A stretch of DNA of 64,000 bases. It comes from Calditrichota bacterium (GTDB lineage Bacteria; Zhuqueibacterota; Zhuqueibacteria; Zhuqueibacterales; Geothermadaptataceae). A program made the position numbers and the translations under genes. How positions within the stretch are numbered: the stretch's first letter is position 1; each line of letters starts with the position of its first letter. This document shows positions 17,860-26,802 of this stretch, piece by piece. A model generated the notes under the pieces. It saw only the letters and a program-made list of their open reading frames with translations. It was not told the origin of the DNA and searched no databases. Location: positions 62,001-126,000 of the forward strand of contig QQUE01000014.1 of NCBI GenBank assembly GCA_008501765.1, written 5' to 3'.

Positions 17860-18546
17860 CTAAATCAATTGATCGTCTGCAAAACTGTAATAAACACCAT
17901 CGCCTATTATAACATGATCAAGAACGTTAATTTCCACTGCTTTACATGCAGCAACCAACTTTTCGGTGATAGCATAATCCGCCTTGGATGGCGAAACTTC
18001 TCCGCTGGGATGATTATGAAGAAAGATAACACTTGCGGCTCCATTTGCAAGTATTTCTCGTATCACTTCGCGTATACTAACCATGCTTTCGGTGACACTT
18101 CCTTCAAAAAGAACCTTCTCAGCAATAATTTTGTTCCGGGATGTAAGAAAAACGATACTAAATTTTTCGCGCTTTAAATCACGGTATTTAAGATGGAAAA
18201 GGTCAAAAATATCCTGACTTGAAGTAATCAAATTTCTCGTTTCTGAGTCCTGGCGTGCCAAGCGCTTTCCTATGGCAATTGCTGCTTTTATCTGCGCAGC
18301 TTTTGCGACGCCAATCCCCTTCAGCGCAGTCATGTCGCGGACATCCATTTTATCGATGCCACGAAATCCACCACATTGCTGCAAAATATAACGAGCCAAA
18401 TCGACCGCACTTCTATTCTGAATTCCAATCCGTAAGATAATGGCCAGCAGCTCGGCATCGGATAAAGCATCAGCACCCAATGTAATTAACTTTTCTCGCG
18501 GCCGGTCATCCTCGGGCCAATCCGCAATTTTCGTGCGATAATCCAT
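17860..18546 (-). CDS. radC: RadC/JAB-domain protein
   Basis: The 228-residue protein has the full RadC layout: N-terminal MDYRTKIADWPEDDRPREKL, a helix-hairpin-helix-like DNA-binding part (about 70-90, MTALKGIGVAKAAQIKAA) and a C-terminal MPN/JAB metal-binding domain with LHNHPSGEVSPSKAD (about 176-190). The start at 18546 is chosen because GGGAGGGAACT lies just upstream; the frame is open to 18609. The family's biochemical role is unsettled despite its historical name in DNA repair. It heads a short operon with the AhpD-like and deiodinase-like genes. Confidence 0.93.
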   Translation of the reverse strand: MDYRTKIADWPEDDRPREKLITLGADALSDAELLAIILRIGIQNRSAVDLARYILQQCGGFRGIDKMDVRDMTALKGIGVAKAAQIKAAIAIGKRLARQDSETRNLITSSQDIFDLFHLKYRDLKREKFSIVFLTSRNKIIAEKVLFEGSVTESMVSIREVIREILANGAASVIFLHNHPSGEVSPSKADYAITEKLVAACKAVEINVLDHVIIGDGVYYSFADDQLI

Positions 18547-18641
18547 AGTTCCCTCCCAGTTTATAACGATAGAAATTTTGCATGCAGCCATTGGGCTTGG
18601 TCCATGCACATAAAATGGGAACTGAAATCAAAATAAACAAT

Positions 18642-18674
18642 AAAAAAAAAGCCCCCGGAAATCTGGGGACTTTA
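18642..18674 (-). terminator. Intrinsic terminator after the SSS symporter
   Basis: Minus strand reads AAAGTCCCC, an 8-nt loop, then GGGGGCTTT running into a long T-tract (18642-18650): a stem of about 10 bp with one G-U pair. It ends transcription from the symporter gene (stop at 18706) before radC. Confidence 0.85.
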
Positions 18675-18705
18675 ACGATCACTACAATTCGTTTGCGAGG
18701 AAATT

Positions 18706-20505
18706 TTAGCTGGTCATCTCAACTTTTGTTGAAAGGTGTCTGTACCATTTAAAATACAATCCGATGGACAAAGCAACCAGGATTGCGAAAAGCCAGACAA
18801 ACTGATCCCACCTCTGAGTCATAATTGCCATTCCGGTTAAAAAAAGCACCAATTGCCATGGAACGGCCATAAAGGTTGAAATAATATCCCGGCGGTTTTC
18901 TGAATTTATCTTGGCCATAATTGTCTGAGAGATGGTTTCACGAACCGGTTTCCAGAAACCAAACGGTCTTGTACGACTATAAAATTCTGTCAACACTTTT
19001 TTGTCTGTTGGTGCAGAAACAAGCGTGCCTATTACCATGCCAACGAGAGACGATACTGTGGTAATCGAAAAAGCATAATATTCCGGGATATCTGGTAGAA
19101 AAATGCGCTGCAAAACTGCGGCAACCATTCCAGCCACAGTTCCCGCTGCAAACCCATAGCCGTTCATACGCCACCAGTACCAGCGTGCCAATGTTGGAAT
19201 AAGCAATCCTGCACCAAGACTGGAGGTAATCCAGCCCCAAATTTCATTAATATTATTAATTAAAAGTGTGCAGCCTAAACCAATTACGACGATTGCAACT
19301 GAGGCTAAACGGCCATGAATCATCAACTGGCGGGCTGAGGCTTTGGGATTTAGATATGCCTGGTAAATATCTTTAACCCAATACGCAGCCCCCGCATTAA
19401 CGGTTGAATCAAAAGTTGACATGCCAGCAGCCATCAATCCTGCGACAAGCAATCCTTTTGCGCCCATGGGCACGAGTTCATTGATGACACGGGGAAGAAC
19501 GGCTTCGGGATCTTCAATATTACCAAGGGAAATGCCGAGGATAGCAATCGCCATAATGAATGGCCAGCGAAAACCGAGCAACACAGTCCACAGCAACGAG
19601 AGTAATCCAGCCTCGCGGTCGCTGCGTGCAGCGAAAAATCGTTGAATCATATATTGGCTGGTACCACCACTACCCTCAATTGTCACTTTCAGCAGATAAA
19701 ACAAAATGGCAATGCCAAACAAATTATAAATTGAATAAGCGGATCGCTCATCGAGGTCAAGCGTCCAGCTGGGGATCATGCTCGTCCAGGCATCGCGGGT
19801 GGTTTCGACAGCCATGAATCCACCCTCGCGCAGAGGCATGGACACATTAAAAGTCTCCGGTAACGAATAGCCCGTGGCAAGAACACAAATATAAATTATC
19901 GTTCCAAAAATAATAATACCCTGAAAAACATCTGTCCAGACAACACCATAGAGACCGCTGGCAACAGTATAAATCATTGCTAACACAATCATCAAAGTTG
20001 CTGCCCAAAACTGCGGTTCAAGACCCCAAAATTCGGGGATACTCAAAAATTCAGCAACAAATTTTCCGGAGCCAATTGCAAAATAAGTGATCATCGCGAT
20101 AGTGACGACGAGAATCGAAATGGCAGCGATGAGTCTGGCAACGTCGCCTTGCTTGTCTTTTCCAAAACGAAAATGCATCCATTCCGCCAAGGTCATCACT
20201 TCAGCCCGTCTGTTCCATTTACCCTGAAATACCATCAGAAAAGCCATAATCAGCGTGACGCCGCCGCGAATTTCGATAAATAATCCACATGCGCCAAGGG
20301 CGAAAATGAATGCAGTATTAATCATTGTACCGCTGATATCCAAATTAGAGGCCATGCCTGAGGAGCCGAGCACCCACCATGGAATTTTTCGGCCACCCAG
20401 GAAGTAAGAATCAATTCCTGCGGAAGCCCTTTTCTGCATTATGAGACCGACAATGACCATTGCTAAAATGTAAACGATTACGATGCCGAAATCCAAAGTC
20501 GACAT
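18706..20505 (-). CDS. SSS-family sodium/solute symporter, substrate unknown
   Basis: Inner-membrane Na+-coupled transporter of 599 residues. Family features: N-terminal IDSYFLGGRKIPWWVLGSSGMASN, ASGLYGVVWTDVFQG, GGTSQYMIQRFFAARSDREA, and AAGMSTFDSTVNAGAAYWVKDIY, which holds the Na2-site Ser/Thr residues. It is longer than the sugar symporter at 2.8 kb and differs in the central loop (about 225-250), so the substrate probably differs. GGGAGGAAGTTT precedes the ATG. It is a single-gene transcript by layout, with a TATAAT element about 60 bp upstream of the start and a strong terminator behind it. Confidence 0.82.
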   Translation of the reverse strand: MSTLDFGIVIVYILAMVIVGLIMQKRASAGIDSYFLGGRKIPWWVLGSSGMASNLDISGTMINTAFIFALGACGLFIEIRGGVTLIMAFLMVFQGKWNRRAEVMTLAEWMHFRFGKDKQGDVARLIAAISILVVTIAMITYFAIGSGKFVAEFLSIPEFWGLEPQFWAATLMIVLAMIYTVASGLYGVVWTDVFQGIIIFGTIIYICVLATGYSLPETFNVSMPLREGGFMAVETTRDAWTSMIPSWTLDLDERSAYSIYNLFGIAILFYLLKVTIEGSGGTSQYMIQRFFAARSDREAGLLSLLWTVLLGFRWPFIMAIAILGISLGNIEDPEAVLPRVINELVPMGAKGLLVAGLMAAGMSTFDSTVNAGAAYWVKDIYQAYLNPKASARQLMIHGRLASVAIVVIGLGCTLLINNINEIWGWITSSLGAGLLIPTLARWYWWRMNGYGFAAGTVAGMVAAVLQRIFLPDIPEYYAFSITTVSSLVGMVIGTLVSAPTDKKVLTEFYSRTRPFGFWKPVRETISQTIMAKINSENRRDIISTFMAVPWQLVLFLTGMAIMTQRWDQFVWLFAILVALSIGLYFKWYRHLSTKVEMTS

Positions 20506-20721
20506 AAACTTCCTCCCGCTGTAATTCCTGATCCGAAATAAATGAAGTGAGTATTTGAACTAATTATATGTGTTGCTGAGTTTAAAACTTATCGAAAATT
20601 TTATACTTAATCAGGTGATCAATTCCCGGGGCAGATTGAGAATCATGCACTCCTCACTATTGTAAATTTTGCTGAATAAATTTCAATCGGCAGCGGAAGT
20701 GCTTCCACTATGTGCCAAAAT

Positions 20722-20743
20722 AAAACCGAACGCAGGGTTCGGC
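20722..20743 (-). terminator. Intrinsic terminator after the histidine-kinase-like gene
   Basis: Minus strand: CCGAAC, a 5-nt loop, GTTCGG, then TTTTATTTT. It is a compact perfect 6-bp hairpin 80 nt past the stop at 20823. The remaining 317-bp gap to the symporter holds only a TATAAT-like element near its start. The sequence AAAACCGAACGCAG recurs in the terminator upstream of porV (48970-48983). Confidence 0.7.
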
Positions 20744-20822
20744 AATAAATCAAGTGGCCATCAATATAATTTATCGATTAAAGAATTGCAAGAATATTCA
20801 GACCAGCTCATTTCAATTCAAA

Positions 20823-21530
20823 TTAGATACTGAAGGTGAGATGGCATTGCCCGCCACGATTTTCAAATAATAATTTGATCTGATTTTCGCTGCACATATT
20901 TTGAGATAATTTTATAAAATTCCTTTTCTCCGGTGGCAAGAACTCAGGCTGAAAAAATTGTATTTCATCAACACTCCCGGTGATCGATAACAATTTTTTG
21001 GGAATGAAAAAGGGTGAGGCGACTAATTGGATAATTTGTGCGGGATTATTGATCAATCGAACGACTTCTTTTTTGAATTCATGTTGATTTTGTGGTGGAT
21101 GATCTTTGATCGTCTGATGAAATATTTCAAATACAGTATAATAAAAAATTAAAATATCCTGATTCGAAATGGCCCAATTTGCACTAAACGTAAAATCATC
21201 TGCTTGCAAATGCCCAAGAATCCGCCTGAATTTTACCTGCATCAATTTGATAAGCGCATTAATATTCGACGCTAAATTCTGATGGTAATTCACTTCGGTT
21301 GCCTGAACCAGTAGACGGCCACAGGCGCTTATTTCCAATATCTTTTTAGTAATTTCTTCAATCTCGGTGTAATTCGCAGGTGAAAGCAATTCATCATCCG
21401 GCTCTGCTGACGAATAAATAAATTGATAGGCTTGCAGCGCTGTCAGTGGATTGTTGAGGTCATGCAAAAAATAAGGAAAAAGCTCCCCTAACATCTGATA
21501 AAAAGCGGCTTTTTTATCAGGATTATTCAA
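20823..21530 (-). CDS. Histidine-kinase-like protein with degenerate ATPase half
   Basis: A 235-residue protein not assigned with certainty. Residues about 18-32 (FPYFLHDLNNPLTAL) match the H-box of HisKA-type kinases, where the His would be phosphorylated. The following helical stretch fits a dimerisation/phosphotransfer hairpin. The C-terminal half (about 110-235) has no recognisable N, G1 or G2 box of a HATPase domain, so it may be a phosphotransfer or pseudokinase protein. No sensor or membrane helix is seen. The start is uncertain: TTG at 21530 directly after an in-frame stop, or ATG at 21494. A lone receiver gene lies 5 kb away. Confidence 0.5.
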   Translation of the reverse strand: MNNPDKKAAFYQMLGELFPYFLHDLNNPLTALQAYQFIYSSAEPDDELLSPANYTEIEEITKKILEISACGRLLVQATEVNYHQNLASNINALIKLMQVKFRRILGHLQADDFTFSANWAISNQDILIFYYTVFEIFHQTIKDHPPQNQHEFKKEVVRLINNPAQIIQLVASPFFIPKKLLSITGSVDEIQFFQPEFLPPEKRNFIKLSQNMCSENQIKLLFENRGGQCHLTFSI

Positions 21531-21645
21531 TTTTTTGTCTCAGATTTTAAGTGTTCCATCGGTCGGTCAGCTAAGTAAATTTAAACTTGACTTTATTTCG
21601 ATCTCGATTGAGAGTAAACTCTAAGGACTTTCCATTGAACAGACA

Positions 21646-22473
21646 TCAATGGGCTGAATTGCTTTTAACAAAAAAATATAAGCTAAAACCGAAACTTACT
21701 TGCAATGCACCAAAGGCAACTGTCGAAAGGCGGTCGTATTGCTCGGCTTTATCAAAAAGCGTATCCATTTTCTGCGGATCGATTTCTGATTTATAATCTT
21801 CATAATATTTATCTGCACGATTTTTTAGCCAAACAGCACTCACACCAGAAGCAAGACTGAGTGCGGTCGACAAATAAGTGTATTTTTTTCGCCGGCTAAT
21901 TTTTGTTTTAATTTTGCGTTGCAGAATTTCTTGTTCAATCCAGTAATCATCATCGGCTTCCAGAACAACTTTTATCAGATGTTCTCCCATTGGTTTGCAA
22001 TCGACCACTTGGGAAAAGTAACCTTTTTTCTCCAAAACGAGACGGTTATTTTCTGACTCGTCATATTCGAGAACAAGAGGTGTTTCACCCTGAAATACCT
22101 CATTATTATAAACCATCGCGCCATATGGTTTGGATTGAATATGATACGTCAGCCGGAATGCCGGATGCAGCACCAGCGAATCACCCGGCTCGACATCATA
22201 TGTTCCAGTCCAATCGGAGGCAAACCAACTTTGTTTATTAATTCGCTGCACCGTGACTTTGTGTTTCCCGGCTTTTACCGGATGGGCAAAAATGGGCGTC
22301 GTGCCAACACTATCATCATTAATTATAACCAGGCTTCCTAAATTCTCAGTCACCACGGTTATCGATGCCGTGTCACCCGGCCCGACTACATATTGGGCCA
22401 AAATATTAAGGGGATAACTCAGAAATAAAACAATCAACAAGGAGCCGAATTTTGCCATGCTGAAATTTCTCAC
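21646..22473 (-). CDS. PEGA-domain envelope protein
   Basis: Exported protein of 275 residues: signal peptide (about 1-26, ending NILAQ), a PEGA-like segment (about 40-75, with LVIINDDSVGTTPIF), a second PEGA repeat (about 112-155, SKPYGAMVYNNEVFQGETPL), then a basic stretch and a C-terminal part with two hydrophobic segments (about 200-218 and 253-270). The start is GTG at 22473, overlapping the stop of the upstream gene as GTGA, with AAGGAG seven bases before it. PEGA repeats usually occur in surface proteins; the exact function is unknown. It is translationally coupled to the BamB-like lipoprotein. Confidence 0.72.
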   Translation of the reverse strand: MRNFSMAKFGSLLIVLFLSYPLNILAQYVVGPGDTASITVVTENLGSLVIINDDSVGTTPIFAHPVKAGKHKVTVQRINKQSWFASDWTGTYDVEPGDSLVLHPAFRLTYHIQSKPYGAMVYNNEVFQGETPLVLEYDESENNRLVLEKKGYFSQVVDCKPMGEHLIKVVLEADDDYWIEQEILQRKIKTKISRRKKYTYLSTALSLASGVSAVWLKNRADKYYEDYKSEIDPQKMDTLFDKAEQYDRLSTVAFGALQVSFGFSLYFFVKSNSAH

Positions 22474-23618
22474 TTCTGGCTCCTTTCCGCCGCATGCTCG
22501 AAAACATAGACATATTTATTTTCCGAGCCAACGAGCAAATAATCACCGCTAACTACAGGATTTGTCCGCACCCTGCCCCGCAATTCTGCTTGCCAAACGG
22601 GGTTTCCATCCGCGAGGGTAACGGCATAGATAAAATTGTCAGCGCCGCCAAAATAAATAAGATCGTCAACTATCACAGGACTTGTGCCGATTGGCGCTGC
22701 AATAGAATGAATCCATAATTCTGCTCCATCCCGGGTATTTAACGCGTAAATCTTGCCATTGGAAGATGTCACGATCAGCGTAGTATCTTTTAATGCTGGC
22801 GTTCTCCAGGACCCGCCATCAATCATACGCGACCACTCAATAGTGCCATTCTCAGGATTTAATGCCGTTACTGTATTTCCAACAGATGAAATATAGATTG
22901 TGCGGCCGTCAAAAATAGGCGCGTTATAAATAGGGCCTTTCAATTCGGTTTCCCAGGCTGCTTCGCCATTTTTTCGAAACAAAGCTTTTACTTTCCCTTC
23001 GTCAGTCCCAAATACAACCAGATCATTGACAATCCCGGGGGTTGTGTGTGCAAAACTATCGGTACGTTTTTTCCACAGCCGCCTGCCACTCGCCAGTGAA
23101 TAGCGCGAAGCATGTTTAAACCGGCTAATAACATAAACGGAGGAATCAGCCACCAGCGGAGCACCACCCTGCAATCCAGCGTTAACTTTCCACAGGTATT
23201 TGCCGCGAATCAAATCGTAGCATTGCAGTGTTTTTTGCGCCAATTTCAGGGCAAAAATCAAGTAACGATCGTTATGCAATGTGGCAAATCCTTCGGAATT
23301 GTTTTCCAATTTCAATTTACCACGGATTTTTTTCCCATTAATTCTGTTCGCATAGACCCGGCCATTTTTGGTGACCATCACGACGGATTCGCCGATTGCA
23401 AATATGTTTTCAATTGGCGCTGCAGTCAATGAAATGCGATCGATTTCCTGAAGCGGTAATTCGGGGCCTTCATGGAAAAAATTATGATTGGATATATCGA
23501 GATATTCCGGTGAGCCAAAATCGTCTGTGGGCGTTGGTTTGGCAACTTTAAAGGAGCTGCATCCGGTCAAGAAAAAACTTAAAAATAATACTGCCGCTAA
23601 ATATCTTTCGAGCTTCAT
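22470..23618 (-). CDS. BamB/PQQ-like beta-propeller lipoprotein
   Basis: A 382-residue lipoprotein with a signal peptide and lipobox (LFLSFFLTGCSS, Cys near residue 20) followed by repeated PQQ-like beta-propeller blades: recurring Trp motifs such as LWKVNAG, LWKKRTD, AWETELKG, EWSRMIDGG, LWIHSIAAP and VWQAELRG, with intervening VYANR, IYALNTRDG and YAVTLADGN. The fold is that of BamB, a barrel-assembly scaffold, though many family members have other roles. The ATG at 23618 with AAAGGA six bases upstream is preferred over starts further upstream. It follows the Peptidase-MA/barrel gene by 20 nt. Confidence 0.8.
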   Translation of the reverse strand: MKLERYLAAVLFLSFFLTGCSSFKVAKPTPTDDFGSPEYLDISNHNFFHEGPELPLQEIDRISLTAAPIENIFAIGESVVMVTKNGRVYANRINGKKIRGKLKLENNSEGFATLHNDRYLIFALKLAQKTLQCYDLIRGKYLWKVNAGLQGGAPLVADSSVYVISRFKHASRYSLASGRRLWKKRTDSFAHTTPGIVNDLVVFGTDEGKVKALFRKNGEAAWETELKGPIYNAPIFDGRTIYISSVGNTVTALNPENGTIEWSRMIDGGSWRTPALKDTTLIVTSSNGKIYALNTRDGAELWIHSIAAPIGTSPVIVDDLIYFGGADNFIYAVTLADGNPVWQAELRGRVRTNPVVSGDYLLVGSENKYVYVFEHAAERSQK

Positions 23619-23638
23619 TAAAATCCTTTTAGGCATAA

Positions 23639-26542
23639 TTAAAAATCCCAACCAAAGAAGAACTGCCGCCACCATTTATTCGGGAATGAAAATGTGTCTG
23701 GTCCCAGTCCGGCGTCAAGTTCGTTGACAGAAAATCGCCGCCCGACATCGTAGCGGAGAACCAGAAATCCGCCAAGGCGCAAACGCGCACCAAAGCCATA
23801 ACTGCCGCGAATATCTTCCAGAGAATCGTTCCAGGCATTGCCGGCATCGACAAAAAAAGCACCGCGTATGGCGTTGAATCCCAGGCCGCCAAACGGAAAT
23901 GAGACCGAAAATCGATCGATAAACGGCACCCGTAACTCCTGGCTGACAAGAAACAGTTTGTGACCCCAAATCGTCCAACGGGGGTAAAGACGTAAATCCC
24001 AACTGCCGCCCATAAAAAAGTCACGCGCTTCTTTTCCACGGTTCATGGCTGTGTATAAACGGGCTGCGTAAGAAACCCGATTCGAGATACGCAAATAACG
24101 ACGGTAATCAGCCATTATCGTATAAAAATTTACATTGGAATCGCGGATATCGACCGTATTCCCCAGCGTAAATGAAAAACGCTCGCCATCGACCGGACCA
24201 CTGGGGCCCCAGAGAGAATTATCTTTTGTCCAACTGACAAAATTAGAGACGAGCAATCCTTTAATTTCTTCCGAGCCAAATCGCGTTTTATCCGATTGGC
24301 GAATATTTATTGAGGCTTCCGCCCGTTGAAAAATTGACAGCGGGTAACTCAACGATGCAAAACCGCCGAACCGCCGCTCATAAAAAAAGCTTTCCGAGCG
24401 ATTGTAATAATTTCCGGCAAAATGATACAGCCCATAAGCTGTGTTCATGCGGTGGCTCAAATCGATTTTTGTAACCGCGACATTAAAACTTTTCAGCATT
24501 TCATCCCGTGTTGTCGCCGTATTGTAGATCAAAAAATAATATTTATGATTCCCGAGCATATCACTCATGGCGAGCTGGGCGCCGCCTGAAGTGCCAAAAA
24601 GTGGATCCTGGGTTACCTGGCTCTGGGCAATATCCAGGGAGAATTTCTTCTGATAAGCCAGGCTTGAAGTCGAGGCCACGGCGGAAATCTTCGTTGGTTG
24701 CCAGCGGCTCGCCACTTTGTGCAATTTATCCGGTTGCTGAATTTCAGCATCTTTTAATAAAACATTGATGTCTTCAATTTTCCTTAACTGGAATGAAAAT
24801 TTTTCAAAACCGGTAAAAAGCAACGAATTATCGCCCATCCATTCGGGATCGAATGCGCCGGTGATATAATCTGTGACTTTTTGTAGACGATGATCGGCGT
24901 CGACAGCGCTCGGGAAAGGGGCCTGCGGTAGTTTGAACACATCACCATTAGACAAATTAGAGGCGAGTTTCAGGCTCTCGTCTGGGATTTGCAGCAACCA
25001 AATATTAAATGCCCCGTCCCGGTCAGAAGTAAATGCAATGGACAGTCCATCGGGTGACCACGCAGGCGTCATATCGTTTGATTCACTATTGGTTATGTAA
25101 GAAATATCCCCTGTACGTACATCGTACATAAATATATTATACAGCCCGTTCTGGCCCTCGGGCGCTCGATCCGAGCTAAACGCAATAAATTTTCCATCCG
25201 GTGACCAGGCAGGATCACGATCATCGTAAAAATCATTGGTTAATTTTTGCAGGTCCTGACTGGCAAAATTATAGGTGTACAAATCACTCTTGCCACTAAA
25301 ATTCACCCCGGTAAAAACAACACTTTCATCATCGGGATGCCAGTTCGGGGAGAGAATGGTTACGATATTGTCGAACTGCAAACGATTTTGTATTTTGCCG
25401 TTATCGAGATCACACTTATAAAGCGCATCTTTGCCGTAACTCTTGGCAACAAATACCAGCTCCCCATGTTGATTGGCATCTATTTTACTTTTTAGCAGAT
25501 TAAACGCTTCAAATTTACTCGACCTCTCCCCTTTTACGACTACTTCGAGATTTTTGCCTTTCCCCTGCGAAGTCGCATCGATGGAGTAAATATTGGAATA
25601 GCCAATCCTGTTTGAGACAAATGCAATTTTCTCTTTGCCATTATAATTGCAATAGGTTGGCTTCGTGTTAATGCCCTTCTTTGTCAAACGGTCGGTTACC
25701 ATACCCGGCATATCGTTTTCATCAATTATCGGGTATTTTGATTTTTTCAGAGAATAGAGCCATAATTCGTCAAACTTTTCATAATCCACGCCCAAAGTGT
25801 ACTTCATCACCTCGGAAAAACTTTCAGACATCCAAACATTTTGCATGAGCTGCAGAAGCTTTTCTTCGCCAAACCTCTGGCTGATAAACCGGCAAACAGC
25901 CTGGCCTTCCTTGTACATCAAAAATGTACCAAAAATGCGGTACATCCGCGACAACGGCACGATATACCCGGTGATGACGGCATCACGGATAAACATTTCT
26001 GCTTCGGTATCCCAGCCTTCCGACCAATATTCTGCGATGCCTTCGGTAAACCAAAGCGGCAGGCCCGGGTAGTTCGTTTTGCGATGATCTTTCAGGGTAC
26101 GGTTGATCAGGCTGTGTGTAAAAACATGCACCAGTTCGTGGTTTATAACATGCCGGAATTTATAGAGCGAACCGTCGGATGGAATGACAACGCGACCTTT
26201 CATGAACTCAAAAAAGCCGCCAACTCCATGGGGAATGAGATTTGGGATCGTGTTGGTTTGTTGAAAATGAAGATGATTGGAGTAAAAAATTAACGGGATG
26301 CGACGTGGAACATTTTGATTGTATTTAATCATCAACCGGTCGTACGCATTTTCAGCATACGAAGCACCGATCTCCGCCAACTCCTGCATTTCAGGATAAT
26401 AATAAATATCAAAATGTTCTGTTTTTAGAATATGCCAGTCAAAATCATCATATTGGACTTTGTTTCTTCCAAAATAATATTGAGCATCGGCATTGTGAGT
26501 AATTCCGGCTGCAAGCAAAATCCATAAAAAAATACGCCTCAT
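23639..26542 (-). CDS. Peptidase-MA / TolB propeller / outer-membrane barrel fusion
   Basis: A 967-residue envelope protein in three parts. After a signal peptide (1-20) comes a gluzincin-like peptidase domain (about 30-260) with zinc motif HELVH (135-139) and downstream Glu167 in WFTEGIAEYWSEG. Next are TolB/WD40-like propeller repeats (about 280-570) of the form 'WSPDGKFIAFSSDR'. The C-terminal third (about 640-967) looks like an Omp85/surface-antigen beta-barrel, with GGLGFNAIRGAFFVDAGNAWNDS and a final aromatic FFFGWDF. This would anchor a periplasmic or surface protease to the outer membrane. A paralogue with the same order lies at 41.3-44.3 kb. Substrate unknown. Confidence 0.75.
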   Translation of the reverse strand: MRRIFLWILLAAGITHNADAQYYFGRNKVQYDDFDWHILKTEHFDIYYYPEMQELAEIGASYAENAYDRLMIKYNQNVPRRIPLIFYSNHLHFQQTNTIPNLIPHGVGGFFEFMKGRVVIPSDGSLYKFRHVINHELVHVFTHSLINRTLKDHRKTNYPGLPLWFTEGIAEYWSEGWDTEAEMFIRDAVITGYIVPLSRMYRIFGTFLMYKEGQAVCRFISQRFGEEKLLQLMQNVWMSESFSEVMKYTLGVDYEKFDELWLYSLKKSKYPIIDENDMPGMVTDRLTKKGINTKPTYCNYNGKEKIAFVSNRIGYSNIYSIDATSQGKGKNLEVVVKGERSSKFEAFNLLKSKIDANQHGELVFVAKSYGKDALYKCDLDNGKIQNRLQFDNIVTILSPNWHPDDESVVFTGVNFSGKSDLYTYNFASQDLQKLTNDFYDDRDPAWSPDGKFIAFSSDRAPEGQNGLYNIFMYDVRTGDISYITNSESNDMTPAWSPDGLSIAFTSDRDGAFNIWLLQIPDESLKLASNLSNGDVFKLPQAPFPSAVDADHRLQKVTDYITGAFDPEWMGDNSLLFTGFEKFSFQLRKIEDINVLLKDAEIQQPDKLHKVASRWQPTKISAVASTSSLAYQKKFSLDIAQSQVTQDPLFGTSGGAQLAMSDMLGNHKYYFLIYNTATTRDEMLKSFNVAVTKIDLSHRMNTAYGLYHFAGNYYNRSESFFYERRFGGFASLSYPLSIFQRAEASINIRQSDKTRFGSEEIKGLLVSNFVSWTKDNSLWGPSGPVDGERFSFTLGNTVDIRDSNVNFYTIMADYRRYLRISNRVSYAARLYTAMNRGKEARDFFMGGSWDLRLYPRWTIWGHKLFLVSQELRVPFIDRFSVSFPFGGLGFNAIRGAFFVDAGNAWNDSLEDIRGSYGFGARLRLGGFLVLRYDVGRRFSVNELDAGLGPDTFSFPNKWWRQFFFGWDF

Positions 26543-26802
26543 CGACTACCTCGGTTTCCTGATTCTCGCAGGTGTGCATGTTTAAATAATTTAAATATAA
26601 TTAAAAGGAGATCAAGTAAATTATTCCTGACCCAAGTCGATAAATTCAATAGAATTTTCTGGTTCTGCAGGTTGGCAAAATCATATGAACACTTCCATCT
26701 CATCGTTCATTTTTTTGAATCGACTTTTAAATTTTAAAACTTGATGCAAGAGATAAAATAGTAAAATCTTATAATAATTCAGTAAAGTTCAATTGATAAT
26801 TG

